Below, piece by piece: positions 24,416 through 32,462 of a DNA stretch of 64,000 nt. A program made the translations under genes and the position numbers. Source of the DNA: Nonomuraea dietziae (lineage in GTDB: Bacteria > Actinomycetota > Actinomycetes > Streptosporangiales > Streptosporangiaceae). The stretch covers positions 3,224,001 to 3,288,000 of the forward strand of contig NZ_JACIBV010000001.1 of assembly GCF_014195505.1 (NCBI RefSeq), given 5' to 3'. The notes beneath the pieces were generated by a model. It had not been told where the DNA came from. It was given only the letters and a program-made list of their open reading frames with translations, and made no database searches. The stretch's first letter is position 1. Every line of letters begins with the position of its first letter.

Positions 24416-24793
24416 ATGAATCGCGAGAGCGACAAGCACGGGCCGAGGCTGGACGACGACCAGAAGCAGGACGGCGTGGGCTCCACCCATGTGGAGGAGT
24501 GGCGTCAGCAGGAGGATCCGCTGCCGCGGGGCTCCTACCCTCCGGGGCACGAGCCGGGCACACCTGAGGGCATCTCGGCCGAGGGCGTGGACCAGCGCAG
24601 TGAGCTGGCCAAGTGGCTGAGCGACGCCGACTACCCCGCCGACAGGGGAACGCTGAGGGCGCACGCCGAGCGCGCCTCGGCCCCCGACTTCGTGCTGGAG
24701 GCCGTGGACGGCCTGCCGGAAGGCACCAGGTTCGCCAACATCGCCGCGGTGGCCAAGGAGCTCGGACTGGGCATCGAGCGAAAGAGGTGGTGA
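24416..24793 (+). CDS. DUF2795-domain protein
   Basis: 125-aa soluble, highly charged protein. The first ~60 residues are disordered (RLDDDQKQDGVGS, PLPRGSYPPGHEPG); the C-terminal ~65 residues match the helical DUF2795 pattern seen in many actinobacteria (LAKWLSDADYPADRGTLRAH, APDFVLEAVDGLPEGTRF, IAAVAKELG). Function unknown. ATG 24416; one intervening base separates its stop from the next GTG, so the two genes are co-transcribed. Confidence 0.8.
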   Translation: MNRESDKHGPRLDDDQKQDGVGSTHVEEWRQQEDPLPRGSYPPGHEPGTPEGISAEGVDQRSELAKWLSDADYPADRGTLRAHAERASAPDFVLEAVDGLPEGTRFANIAAVAKELGLGIERKRW

Positions 24794-24794
24794 G

Positions 24795-25808
24795 GTGAGG
24801 CTCGACTTCGCCCGCCCGATGTACGAGCGGCAGGGGCCCTACGCCTCGGTCTACCTCGCGGGGTCGAGCACCGAGGACAGACGACGGCGCTGGCGCTCGC
24901 TGAGAGAGGGCATGGAGGAGGCGGACCAGACCACACTCGACGCGCTGGAGGCGGCCGCGACCGACCCCGCCCCCGGCCAGGCCATGTTCGCCGCGGGAGG
25001 CGAGCTGATGCTGGCCGAGACGCTTTCCGAGCCGCCCCCGCAGGAGCAGGCGCGCTGGTCGCCGCTGCCGCACGTGACGCCGCTGCTGATGCTGCGCGGC
25101 GAGAACGTGCCGCACCTGCGCGTCATCGTGGACCACGGGGGCGCGGAGGTGACGGTGGTCGGCGGCGGGTCGCCGCGCAGGACGACCGCCGAGGCCGAGC
25201 GGTGGCCGCTGCAGAAGACGGCGCAGGGCGGCTGGTCGCAGAAGAGGTACGAGCGGGTGGCGGACGAGGACTGGGAGCAGAACGCCTCGGCCGTGGCCAG
25301 GGAGATCGACGAGCAGGTGCGCAGGATCGGCGCGGAGCTGGTCGTGGTGGCGGGTGAGCCGAAGTCGCGCTCGCTGGTCTGCGACCACCTGGGCACCAAG
25401 GCCTCCGACAGGGTGATGATGGTCGAGCACGGCAGCCGCGCCGACCACGGCCCCTACGAGAGCGACGCGGAGATCAGCCTCGACTCCTGGATCGAACGCC
25501 GCAGGAGCGAACTGCTCGACAGGCACCGCGACGCGGAGGGGCCTGTCGGCATCGAGCAGGTGGCGCGCGCCCTCCGGGAGGGCAGAGCCCACGCGGTGCT
25601 GCTGCCGGGCGAGCTCCCCGAGCTGGTGTGGACGGGCATGGGGGGCACGCAGCTGTCGATCGAGGCCGACGAGCTGCGCAGGTGGGGGGTGGAGGCGCCG
25701 GTCCAGGACCGCGCGGACTCCGCGATCGCCAGGGCGGCCGCGATGACCGACACCGAGCTGTGGTTCTCTCCCGAGGTGAAGGACGTCGCGGCGGTGATCA
25801 GGTACTGA
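24795..25808 (+). CDS. Rv2629-like protein (bacterial eRF1-like / baeRF family)
   Basis: 337 aa, resembling M. tuberculosis Rv2629, a dormancy-associated protein with an archaeal/eukaryal release-factor-like fold. Recognisable: an N-terminal domain with GPYASVYL, a central VIVDHGGAEVTVVGGG, the family segment QGGWSQKRYERVADEDWEQN, and the C-terminal AHAVLLPG region. The GGQ tripeptide needed for peptide release is not present, so release-factor activity is not expected; a ribosome-rescue or hibernation role is speculative. GTG start. The 3' end overlaps the convergent lutC gene by 11 bp. Confidence 0.85.
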   Translation: MRLDFARPMYERQGPYASVYLAGSSTEDRRRRWRSLREGMEEADQTTLDALEAAATDPAPGQAMFAAGGELMLAETLSEPPPQEQARWSPLPHVTPLLMLRGENVPHLRVIVDHGGAEVTVVGGGSPRRTTAEAERWPLQKTAQGGWSQKRYERVADEDWEQNASAVAREIDEQVRRIGAELVVVAGEPKSRSLVCDHLGTKASDRVMMVEHGSRADHGPYESDAEISLDSWIERRRSELLDRHRDAEGPVGIEQVARALREGRAHAVLLPGELPELVWTGMGGTQLSIEADELRRWGVEAPVQDRADSAIARAAAMTDTELWFSPEVKDVAAVIRY

Positions 25809-26397
25809 CGATCACTTCGAGGGTGCGGGGACCGTGGACGCCCTCGACCCTGTTGAGCTCGATGTCGCTGGTGGCCGAGGGGCCGCTGATCCAGGTCAGC
25901 GGTCGCGCGGGGTCGAGCCTGGCCACCGCCTCGGGAACACCGGAGACGATCTGGTCGGCCCGCACCACGCACAGGTGGTAGTCGGGCACCAGCGTCAGCG
26001 CCCTGCGCCCCTGGTCGGGGCCCGCGTCGAGGACGATGGTGCCCGTCTCGGCGATGGCGACGGCGCACCCTGTGACCACGCCGTCGGCGGTCAGCAGTTC
26101 GTCCTCCGGCACGGCCTGCCCGACGGCGAACGCGGCTCCCCCTGGCACGATCATGCGCTTTCCCTCGGTCACCTCGGCGACCAGCCCGGGCACCTCGGCC
26201 GCGGGGACCACGTGGACGATCGCCCGGTAGTCGTCGACGCGCTCGGCGAAGTGGGCGACCAGGTCGTCGCGGGGGATGGTCATGCGGTAGTCGCGCGGGA
26301 TCTCCACCTCGGCGGCCCCCTCGACCGCCTTCCGCACCCTGTCGAGAATCTCCTGACGAGCGCTGTGTCGGCCTGGTCGCTCGCTACGCTCGCTCAT
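25798..26397 (-). CDS. lutC: Lactate utilization protein C (LUD domain)
   Basis: 199-aa LUD-domain protein, third component of the LutABC L-lactate oxidation system. The core has RDDLVAHFAERVDDYRAIVH, VPGGAAFAVGQ, VTGCAVAIAETGTIVLDAG and the terminal SGPSATSDIELNRVEGVHGP, which is diagnostic. ATG 26397 lies inside the end of lutB (14-bp overlap), implying coupling. The 3' end runs 11 bp into the convergent Rv2629-like gene. Confidence 0.93.
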   Translation of the reverse strand: MSERSERPGRHSARQEILDRVRKAVEGAAEVEIPRDYRMTIPRDDLVAHFAERVDDYRAIVHVVPAAEVPGLVAEVTEGKRMIVPGGAAFAVGQAVPEDELLTADGVVTGCAVAIAETGTIVLDAGPDQGRRALTLVPDYHLCVVRADQIVSGVPEAVARLDPARPLTWISGPSATSDIELNRVEGVHGPRTLEVIVST

Positions 26398-27772
26398 TGC
26401 GGGCCCACCACTCTCTGAAGGACTCCTTGGGGATCTCGGGCAGGTCTCTGGTGTCGGTCCAGGCCGACAGCGGACCGGGCAGGCGTTTGGGCACCAGCTT
26501 GCGGAAGCGCGAGGCCAGGCGCTGGGCCTTGGCCAGCCGTACCTCCTTGGCCAGCACCCATCCCGCCGCCCGCATGCCCGCGCGTTCGGCGCGCGGGTGG
26601 GCCACCTTGGCGCGCAGGTCGACCAGCACCTCGGGGATGTCGATCGCCACGGGGCAGGCCTCGAAGCAGGCCCCGCACAGCGTGGAGGCGTAGGGCAGCG
26701 AGGCGTCGAGGTCGGAGCCGAGGCCGCGCAGCTGCGGGGTGAGGATGGCGCCGATCGGCCCCGGATAGACCGAGCCGTAGGCGTGGCCGCCCGCCCGCTC
26801 ATAGACGGGGCAGACGTTGAGGCAGGCCGAGCAGCGGATGCAACGCAGCGCCTGGCGGCCGACCTCGTCGGCCAGGACGTTCGTGCGGCCGTTGTCGAGC
26901 AGCACCAGATGGAAGGTCTGGCCCTCGGTCGCGCCCGTCCAGGTGGAGGTGTAGGGGTTCATCCGCTCGCCGGTGGAGCTGCGCGGCAGCAGCTGGAGGA
27001 AGACCTCGAGGTCGCGCCAGGTGGGCAGCAGCTTCTCGATGCCCACCACGCTGATCAGGGTCTCGGGCAGCGTCAGGCACATCCGGCCGTTGCCCTCGGA
27101 CTCGAGCACCACGCAGGTGCCCGTCTCTGCGATCATGAAGTTGGCGCCCGAGATGGCGACCTTGCTGCGCAGGAAGCGCTCGCGCAGGTGGAGCCTGGCC
27201 GCCTCGGCCAGCGCGGCGGGCTCGTCGGTGAGGTCGGCGGGGGCGTCGCCCATCTTCGCCAGGAAGATCTCGCGGATCTCCGAGCGGTTGCGGTGGATGG
27301 CCGGCACCAGGATGTGGCTGGGGAAGTCGTCGCCGAGCTGGACGATCAGCTCGGCCAGGTCGGTCTCGTAGGCGGTGATGCCCTGCGCGGCCAGGTGCTC
27401 GTTGAGGCCGATCTCCTGGGTGGCCATCGACTTGACCTTGACGACCTCGCTCTCGCCGGTCTGTTTGACCAGGTCGGTGACGATGCGGTTGGCCTCGTCG
27501 GCGTCGCGCGCCCAGTGGACCCGCCCGCCCGCCTTCTCGACCGCCTCCTCCATCTGGACGAGGTAGCGGTCGAGGTGGCGCAGCGTGTGGTCCTTGATCG
27601 CCTTGCCCGCGGCCCGCAGCTGCGCCCAGTCGGGCAGCTCGCCGACCACCGAGGCCCGCTTGCCGCGGATCGTGTGGGTGGCCTTGCGCAGGTTGAAGCG
27701 CAGCTGGGAGTCCTGCACCGCCTTGGCGGAGTTGGCGGGGAAGTCTCCTGGCATGCCGATGAAGACGCTCAT
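26384..27772 (-). CDS. lutB: Lactate utilization iron-sulfur protein B
   Basis: 462-aa Fe-S protein that carries electrons from lactate oxidation. An N-terminal LUD-like domain (VVKVKSMATQEIGLNEHL, VAISGANFMIAETGTCVV) is followed by two ferredoxin-type 4Fe-4S motifs, CIRCSACLNVCPVY and CGACFEACPVAI, and a basic C-terminal helical region. ATG overlaps the lutA stop by 4 bp. Full length and intact, unlike lutA upstream. Confidence 0.95.
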   Translation of the reverse strand: MSVFIGMPGDFPANSAKAVQDSQLRFNLRKATHTIRGKRASVVGELPDWAQLRAAGKAIKDHTLRHLDRYLVQMEEAVEKAGGRVHWARDADEANRIVTDLVKQTGESEVVKVKSMATQEIGLNEHLAAQGITAYETDLAELIVQLGDDFPSHILVPAIHRNRSEIREIFLAKMGDAPADLTDEPAALAEAARLHLRERFLRSKVAISGANFMIAETGTCVVLESEGNGRMCLTLPETLISVVGIEKLLPTWRDLEVFLQLLPRSSTGERMNPYTSTWTGATEGQTFHLVLLDNGRTNVLADEVGRQALRCIRCSACLNVCPVYERAGGHAYGSVYPGPIGAILTPQLRGLGSDLDASLPYASTLCGACFEACPVAIDIPEVLVDLRAKVAHPRAERAGMRAAGWVLAKEVRLAKAQRLASRFRKLVPKRLPGPLSAWTDTRDLPEIPKESFREWWARNERA

Positions 27773-28456
27773 CGCGCGTCCAGGATCTCGGCCAGATGCA
27801 TGATGCGCACTCCCGTCTTCTGGCGGCGCAGCGTGCCGCCGATGTGCATGAGGCAGGAGTTGTCGGCCGCGCAGAGCACCTCCGCCCCCGTGTCCATGAC
27901 GTTGCGGACCTTGTCGGAGCACATCGCGGCCGAGATCGCGGGGTTCTTCACCGCGAACGTGCCGCCGAACCCGCAGCATTCGTCGGCCCCTTCGAGCGGC
28001 ACCAGTTCGAGGCCGCGCACGTGGCTGAGCAGCCTCGTGGGCCTGTCGCCGAGATGCAGCCCTCTGAGCGAGTGGCAGGTGGGGTGGTAGGTCACCCTGT
28101 GCGGGAAGTACGCGCCGACGTCCTCCACCTCGAGCACGTCCACCAGGAACTCCGACAGGTCGTGCACCGGCGGGGGCCTGCACGCCGAGCCTCGGGTACT
28201 GCTCGCGCACCATCGCCGCGCAGGAGCCCGAGGGTGCCACGACGGCGTCGTAGCCGTCGAACACCTCGGCGAAGTGCCGGGCCAGCCGTACCCCCTCCTC
28301 GCGGTAGCCGGTGTTGACGTGCATCTGCCCGCAGCAGGTCTGGGCCTTCGGGAAGTCGACGTCGCAGCCGAGGCGGCGCAGCAGCGACACCACCGCCTTC
28401 CCCGTGTCGGGGAAGAGTGTGTCGTTGACACACGTGATGAACAGGGCGACTCGCAC
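27769..28456 (-). pseudogene. lutA: Lactate utilization iron-sulfur protein A, frameshifted
   Basis: LutA (CCG-domain Fe-S protein, ~240 aa when intact) split between two frames. The N-terminal half reads VRVALFITCVNDTLFPDTG to REQYPRLGVQA from GTG 28456 (ribosome-binding site GGGAG). The C-terminal half, VHDLSEFLVDVLEVEDVG to HLAEILDAR, is in another frame. Removing one base from the five-G run at 28172-28176 restores one continuous protein with both Cys-rich motifs, TCCGQMH and DECCGFGGTFAVKNP. Either a sequencing error or a genuine lesion that would disable lactate use through this system. Stop overlaps lutB start (ATGA). Confidence 0.85.
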
Positions 28457-28472
28457 GGCACTCCCTTCTGGG

Positions 28473-28503
28473 TATGGTCTGACCATAGTATGGTCTGACC
28501 ATA
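28473..28503. promoter_or_regulatory. Two perfect 15-bp FadR-type operators in the lut divergent promoter
   Basis: TATGGTCTGACCATA occurs twice, at 28473-28487 and 28489-28503, 16 bp centre to centre. The core TGGTnnGACCA is the typical site of FadR-subfamily GntR regulators. The pair lies between divergent lutABC and the GntR gene, and the second copy ends on the first base of the regulator's ATG, so the bound protein should repress itself as well as lut. Confidence 0.9.
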
Positions 28504-29204
28504 TGAGGAAGTCGCGGACGTTCGAGGATGTCATCGCCCAGATCGAGCAACGCATCGCCGACGACGGCCTCACCGTCGGCGACCGCCTGCCCGGCGAGCG
28601 GCAACTGGCCGAGCAGCTTCAGGTGGGCCGCTCGTCGGTGCGCGAGGCCCTGCGGGTGCTCGAGACACTCGGCGTGATCACCTCGCAGGCCGGCAGGGGG
28701 CCCGACGCGGGCGCCGTGCTCATCTCCAGGCCCGAGAGCGCGCTGGCCGACCTGCTGAGACTGCACCTCGGCACGGCCTCGCTCGCGCTGCCCGAGGTGA
28801 TCGACACCAGGCTGATGATCGAGCAGTGGGCGGTCCAGCACGTCGACGCGCCCGAGGCCATGGAGGTCATGCGGTCGGCGCTCGACTCCATGGAGGCGGC
28901 GGCGTCCTTCGAGGAGTTCGTCGACCACGACGTCACCTTCCACATGGGGGTGGCGCTGCTGTCGGGCAACAGGCTCCTGGCGGCCACCATGCGAGCGCTG
29001 CGCCAGACGATCCACGCCTACTCCGTGTCGGCGGTGCGGACGGCGGGCCGTACCGACGTGCTGATGGCCGATCACTGGCGCATCTACGAGCTGGTGGGGG
29101 CGAGGGACGGGCAGGGCGCGGCCCGCGCGGTGGCCGACCACCTCGCGCACGCCTATCCCTCGCTGACCGGCGAAGGCCCCGCGCGATCAGGCGACCCGGC
29201 CTGA
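28503..29204 (+). CDS. lutR: GntR/FadR-family regulator of lactate utilization
   Basis: 233-aa repressor, expected to respond to L-lactate. Winged HTH: IAQIEQRIADDGLTVGDRLP, GERQLAEQLQVGRSSVREAL, RVLETLGVITSQAGRG (about residues 8-70). The C-terminal FCD domain shows the expected metal/ligand positions (D in EVIDTRLMIE, H in FVDHDVTFHMGVA, later DHWRIYELV and VADHLAHA). ATG 28503 abuts the operator and has no ribosome-binding site, so the transcript is probably leaderless. Divergent from lutABC with two perfect operators between. Confidence 0.9.
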   Translation: MRKSRTFEDVIAQIEQRIADDGLTVGDRLPGERQLAEQLQVGRSSVREALRVLETLGVITSQAGRGPDAGAVLISRPESALADLLRLHLGTASLALPEVIDTRLMIEQWAVQHVDAPEAMEVMRSALDSMEAAASFEEFVDHDVTFHMGVALLSGNRLLAATMRALRQTIHAYSVSAVRTAGRTDVLMADHWRIYELVGARDGQGAARAVADHLAHAYPSLTGEGPARSGDPA

Positions 29205-29241
29205 TCAGGCGCCCTGGGACGATCGGGCGCCCCGGCGATGA

Positions 29242-30078
29242 TCAGGCGAAGGCGTCCTTGTGGTCGCGCGCCCAGTCCGCGAAGCTCCGGGGCGCGCGGC
29301 CGAGGACGGCCTCGACGTCGGCGCTGAGCACGGCCGCCCCACCGCCCGCGATGAAGGCGGAGCCCGTCATGAACACCTCGACCATGAGCGGGTCCATCCC
29401 CGAGGCCAGCATCCCCTCCCTGGCCGCCTCCAGCGGCACCGGCACCGTCGCCACGTCACGGCCGAGCACCTCGCCGAGCACCTCCGCCTGGCCGGGCACG
29501 CTGATCACCTCGGGCCCCGTGAGCGTGTAGGTCCTGCCGTCGTGCTCGCCCGTGAGCGCCTCCACCGCGACCGCCGCCACGTCGCGCGGATCGACCACGC
29601 CCTGCCCGCCGTCGCCCGTCATGTTCGGGATCGGCCGGCCCGCGCCGACGGCCTGCGCCCACATCAGCGCGTTGGAGGCGAAACCGGCGGGCCGCAGGAG
29701 CGTCCATGCCATCCCGCTGTCGCGCACGGCCTGCTCGCCGGGGTGGTGCCAGGAGCGCACGTCGTTCTCCTCCGTGCTCTCGCCGGTGCCCATGGCCGAG
29801 ATCTTCACCACCTTCCTGGTGCCCGCCCGCCTGGCCGCCTCGACGAGGGCGAGGTCGTGCCGGGCGAGGTCCGTGCCGAAGGCGGTCACCAGGAGCACGC
29901 TGTCGACGCCCCGCAGCGCCCGCTCCAGCGAGCCCGGGTCGGCGAAGTCGCCCCGCACCCCCTCGACGCTCAGCTTCGACAGGTCGCGCGCCATCGGGCG
30001 GACCCGCTCACCCCTGTCCGCCAGCTGACGGAGCACTTCACTGCCGATGGTGCCCGTGGCACCGGTGATCAGGATCAT
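29242..30078 (-). CDS. NmrA-like NAD(P)-binding oxidoreductase
   Basis: 278-aa Rossmann-fold protein of the atypical short-chain dehydrogenase group (NmrA / quinone oxidoreductase QorB-like). The dinucleotide motif MILITGATGTIGSEVLRQL is at the N terminus; KVVKISAMG, SGMAWTLLRPAGFASNALMW and VVDPRDVAAVAVEAL follow. The usual catalytic YxxxK is not evident, so it may sense redox ligands instead of catalysing. Divergent from an AraC regulator 72 bp away, probably its controller. Confidence 0.88.
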   Translation of the reverse strand: MILITGATGTIGSEVLRQLADRGERVRPMARDLSKLSVEGVRGDFADPGSLERALRGVDSVLLVTAFGTDLARHDLALVEAARRAGTRKVVKISAMGTGESTEENDVRSWHHPGEQAVRDSGMAWTLLRPAGFASNALMWAQAVGAGRPIPNMTGDGGQGVVDPRDVAAVAVEALTGEHDGRTYTLTGPEVISVPGQAEVLGEVLGRDVATVPVPLEAAREGMLASGMDPLMVEVFMTGSAFIAGGGAAVLSADVEAVLGRAPRSFADWARDHKDAFA

Positions 30079-30150
30079 GTCTCCACGGTGGCGCCCGAGA
30101 GGGGTCGCCTTATAGGAATTTTCGGCACGACCCGCGCCTTGGTCCGAGTC

Positions 30151-30912
30151 ATGAGCGTCTGGGTGGAGGAGATCAGCGAGAGCGCGGTCGACGACAGGAG
30201 CATCGTGCACGTGCGCGAGCCCGATCCCGCGACCGTGCTCGCGTTCCGGGCCTCCGAGGAAGGGCACGGCGACCTCATGGTGCTGGGTCCCCGCACCCGC
30301 GCGTCCTACCTGACCCCGAAGGTGCTCTCCCGGTGCGTCACCGTCCGGCTGCGGCCCGGCTGGGCCAGGGCGGCGCTGGGCGTGCCCGTGAGCGAGCTCG
30401 TCGACCGTGTCGTGCCGCTGCGCGAGCTGTGGGGCGCGCGGGCCGACCTGCTGGCCGAGCGCATGAAGGACAGGCCGGGCGAGGAGTCCGCGCTGATCGA
30501 TGAGGCGCTGCTGGGCCGCCTGGCCTCGTGCTCGCCCGCCGACCTGTCGCAGGCGGGGTTGCTGGACGCCGCCATCGGCAGGCTCTCCGTCTCGCGCCGC
30601 CCGCCGTACGCGACGAGGGAGGGGACGGCCCCGCGCGTGCCCGACGTGGCGCGCGACCTCGGCATCAGCGAGCGCCATCTGCGCACGCTGTTCACCGGCG
30701 CGGTCGGGGTGGCGCCCAAGCGCTTCGCCCGCATCGACAGGGTGCGCGACGTGCTGGCCAGGGCCGGCACCGGCAGCTGGGCGTCGCTGGCGGCCGAGTC
30801 GGGCTACTACGACCAGTCACACCTGACCGCCGACTTCCGCTCGGTGATGGGCGTCTCGCCTGGCGCCTTCATGGTGGGCGAGCTGCCCGCCACCACCACC
30901 TGCTCCGCCTAG
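30151..30912 (+). CDS. AraC-family transcriptional regulator
   Basis: 253 aa. The N-terminal ~150 residues form a sensor region (FRASEEGHGDLMVLGPRTRA, VTVRLRPGWARAALGVPVSE) like that in DUF6597-type AraC proteins. The C-terminal double HTH is clear: PRVPDVARDLGISERHLRTL, FTGAVGVAPKRFARIDRVRD, then WASLAAESGYYDQSHLTADF and MGVSPGAFM. ATG 30151. Intergenic -10-like TATAGG. Likely regulates the divergent NmrA-type gene. Confidence 0.9.
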   Translation: MSVWVEEISESAVDDRSIVHVREPDPATVLAFRASEEGHGDLMVLGPRTRASYLTPKVLSRCVTVRLRPGWARAALGVPVSELVDRVVPLRELWGARADLLAERMKDRPGEESALIDEALLGRLASCSPADLSQAGLLDAAIGRLSVSRRPPYATREGTAPRVPDVARDLGISERHLRTLFTGAVGVAPKRFARIDRVRDVLARAGTGSWASLAAESGYYDQSHLTADFRSVMGVSPGAFMVGELPATTTCSA

Positions 30913-30930
30913 GGCCGGGCCGCGGCTCGG

Positions 30931-32406
30931 CTATCCGCCGGAGACGTCGGCCGTACGGCACGTCGCGCCCGAGCACGCCCGCATCATGTCGAGACGGGCC
31001 TGCAGGTTCGCCAGCAGGTCCGCGGGCGCGGTCCTGGCCAGGTTGTGGAGCTGGTAAGGGTCCTGGGTGAGGTCGTAGAGCTGGATCTCGCCCGTCTCGT
31101 ACCTCACGTAGGTGTGGGTCTCGGTGCGCAACGCCGCGTAGGCGGGCACGGGCGTCTGCCTGGCCGACCTCTGGTCGGCCGGACGGGTGAACTCGATCAG
31201 CGCGTTGCGCCGCCACGGCGTCGGCGTGAGGCCGCGCAGCAGCGGCACCAGCGAGCGCCCCTCGGCGAAGTCGGGAGTCCTCGCCCCTCCGAGCTCGGCG
31301 AAGGTGGGCGCCAGGTCGACGGTCTGCGCCATGGCGTGGATGGTCGAGCCGGGCTTCACGCCGGGCCCTCGCACCACCAGCGGCACCTTCACCGCCTCCT
31401 CGAACGGCGTGGTCTTGCCCTGCTGCAGGCGGTGGGTGCCGAGGTGGAAGCCGTTGTCCGAGGCGAAGAACAGGTAGGTGTTCTCGAGCTTGCCCGTCCT
31501 CCTCAGCGCCTCGACCAGGGTGGCGACCATGTCGTCCACACCGAGCATGGAGCGCATCCTGCGCCCGTACCGCTCGTCGACGCGCGCCTCGGCCTCAGGG
31601 CCGAGCAGGGGCCTGCCGCGCAGCCACGCGGGCTCCTCCTCGACGTTCTGCTGGTTGAAGGAGGGCGGGCGAGGCGCCTTCACGCCGGGGAAGGCCGAGA
31701 CGTGACGGCGGGCGGGGTTGGCCGGGTTGTGCGGGGCGACCGGCGCGAGGTAGAGGAAGAAGGGCTGGTCGTCCGAGGTGACGAACTCCTCGGCCTCGCG
31801 CGTCAGGACGTCGGTCAGGTAGTCGTCCTCCTCCCATCCGTACTCCTCCAGGTCGCCGTTCTCGTTGAGCGTGTAGTCGTACTCCTCGTACAGCCGCTTG
31901 ACGGGGACGTACCACTCGTCCCAGCCGGGCGGGACGTACGTGGCGGCCGCCGTCTTACCCGGATAGTGGTTGAGGTACTTGCCCATCATCGCGGTGCGGT
32001 AGCCGGCGTCCTTCATCCAGGTGCCGATCGTGGAGCGTTCCAGACCCGCGGTGTGGAAGCGGTCGAAGCCCCCCTCGGGGGCGGTGTTGGTCCACACGGT
32101 GTGGCTGTGGACGTACTGCGAGCGCAGGATCGACGCCCTCGACGGACAGCACCAGGAGTTCGTGACGAACATGTGGTCGAAGGAGGCGCCCTGCTGGACG
32201 AGCTGGCCGGTGATGGTGGGGAAGTTCTGCAGCACGCCGTACTCGAGGTCGTCGACGAGGACGAAGAGGATGTTCGGCCGCACCGGTGCCGTGGCTCCCG
32301 CCGGTACCGAGTTGCCCGGCATGGCGAGCAGTGGGTACAGCAGCAGCAGACAGACCAGTCGGCGCAACCCCTTCATCAGCACAGGGCTGAACTTCCCGAA
32401 AGTCAC
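30931..32406 (-). CDS. Secreted sulfatase (arylsulfatase family)
   Basis: 491-aa type I sulfatase predicted to hydrolyse sulfate esters outside the cell. Hydrophobic leader LRRLVCLLLLYPLLAMPG (about 14-31) is a signal peptide. Metal site RPNILFVLVDDLEYG, formylglycine motif CCPSR with Cys86 to be modified, then GKYLNHYPGK, APVAPHNPANP and the late metal ligands FASDNGFHLGTH. It needs a formylglycine-generating enzyme, not in this window. Start is GTG 32406; ATG 32376 at the signal peptide is an alternative. Divergent from the LLM gene, sharing the KstR-like site region. Confidence 0.92.
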   Translation of the reverse strand: MTFGKFSPVLMKGLRRLVCLLLLYPLLAMPGNSVPAGATAPVRPNILFVLVDDLEYGVLQNFPTITGQLVQQGASFDHMFVTNSWCCPSRASILRSQYVHSHTVWTNTAPEGGFDRFHTAGLERSTIGTWMKDAGYRTAMMGKYLNHYPGKTAAATYVPPGWDEWYVPVKRLYEEYDYTLNENGDLEEYGWEEDDYLTDVLTREAEEFVTSDDQPFFLYLAPVAPHNPANPARRHVSAFPGVKAPRPPSFNQQNVEEEPAWLRGRPLLGPEAEARVDERYGRRMRSMLGVDDMVATLVEALRRTGKLENTYLFFASDNGFHLGTHRLQQGKTTPFEEAVKVPLVVRGPGVKPGSTIHAMAQTVDLAPTFAELGGARTPDFAEGRSLVPLLRGLTPTPWRRNALIEFTRPADQRSARQTPVPAYAALRTETHTYVRYETGEIQLYDLTQDPYQLHNLARTAPADLLANLQARLDMMRACSGATCRTADVSGG

Positions 32407-32431
32407 GCATTGACACCCCTCACAGCGTTAT

Positions 32432-32445
32432 TAGAACCTGTTCTC
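32432..32445. promoter_or_regulatory. KstR-like operator
   Basis: TAGAACCTGTTCTC matches the mycobacterial cholesterol repressor motif TAGAACnnGTTCTA at all defined positions but the last. It lies 18 bp before the LLM start codon and between the divergent sulfatase and LLM genes. Palindromic core AGAACCTGTTCT is perfect. Confidence 0.6.
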
Positions 32446-32462
32446 ATTTACGGAGGTGTCGC

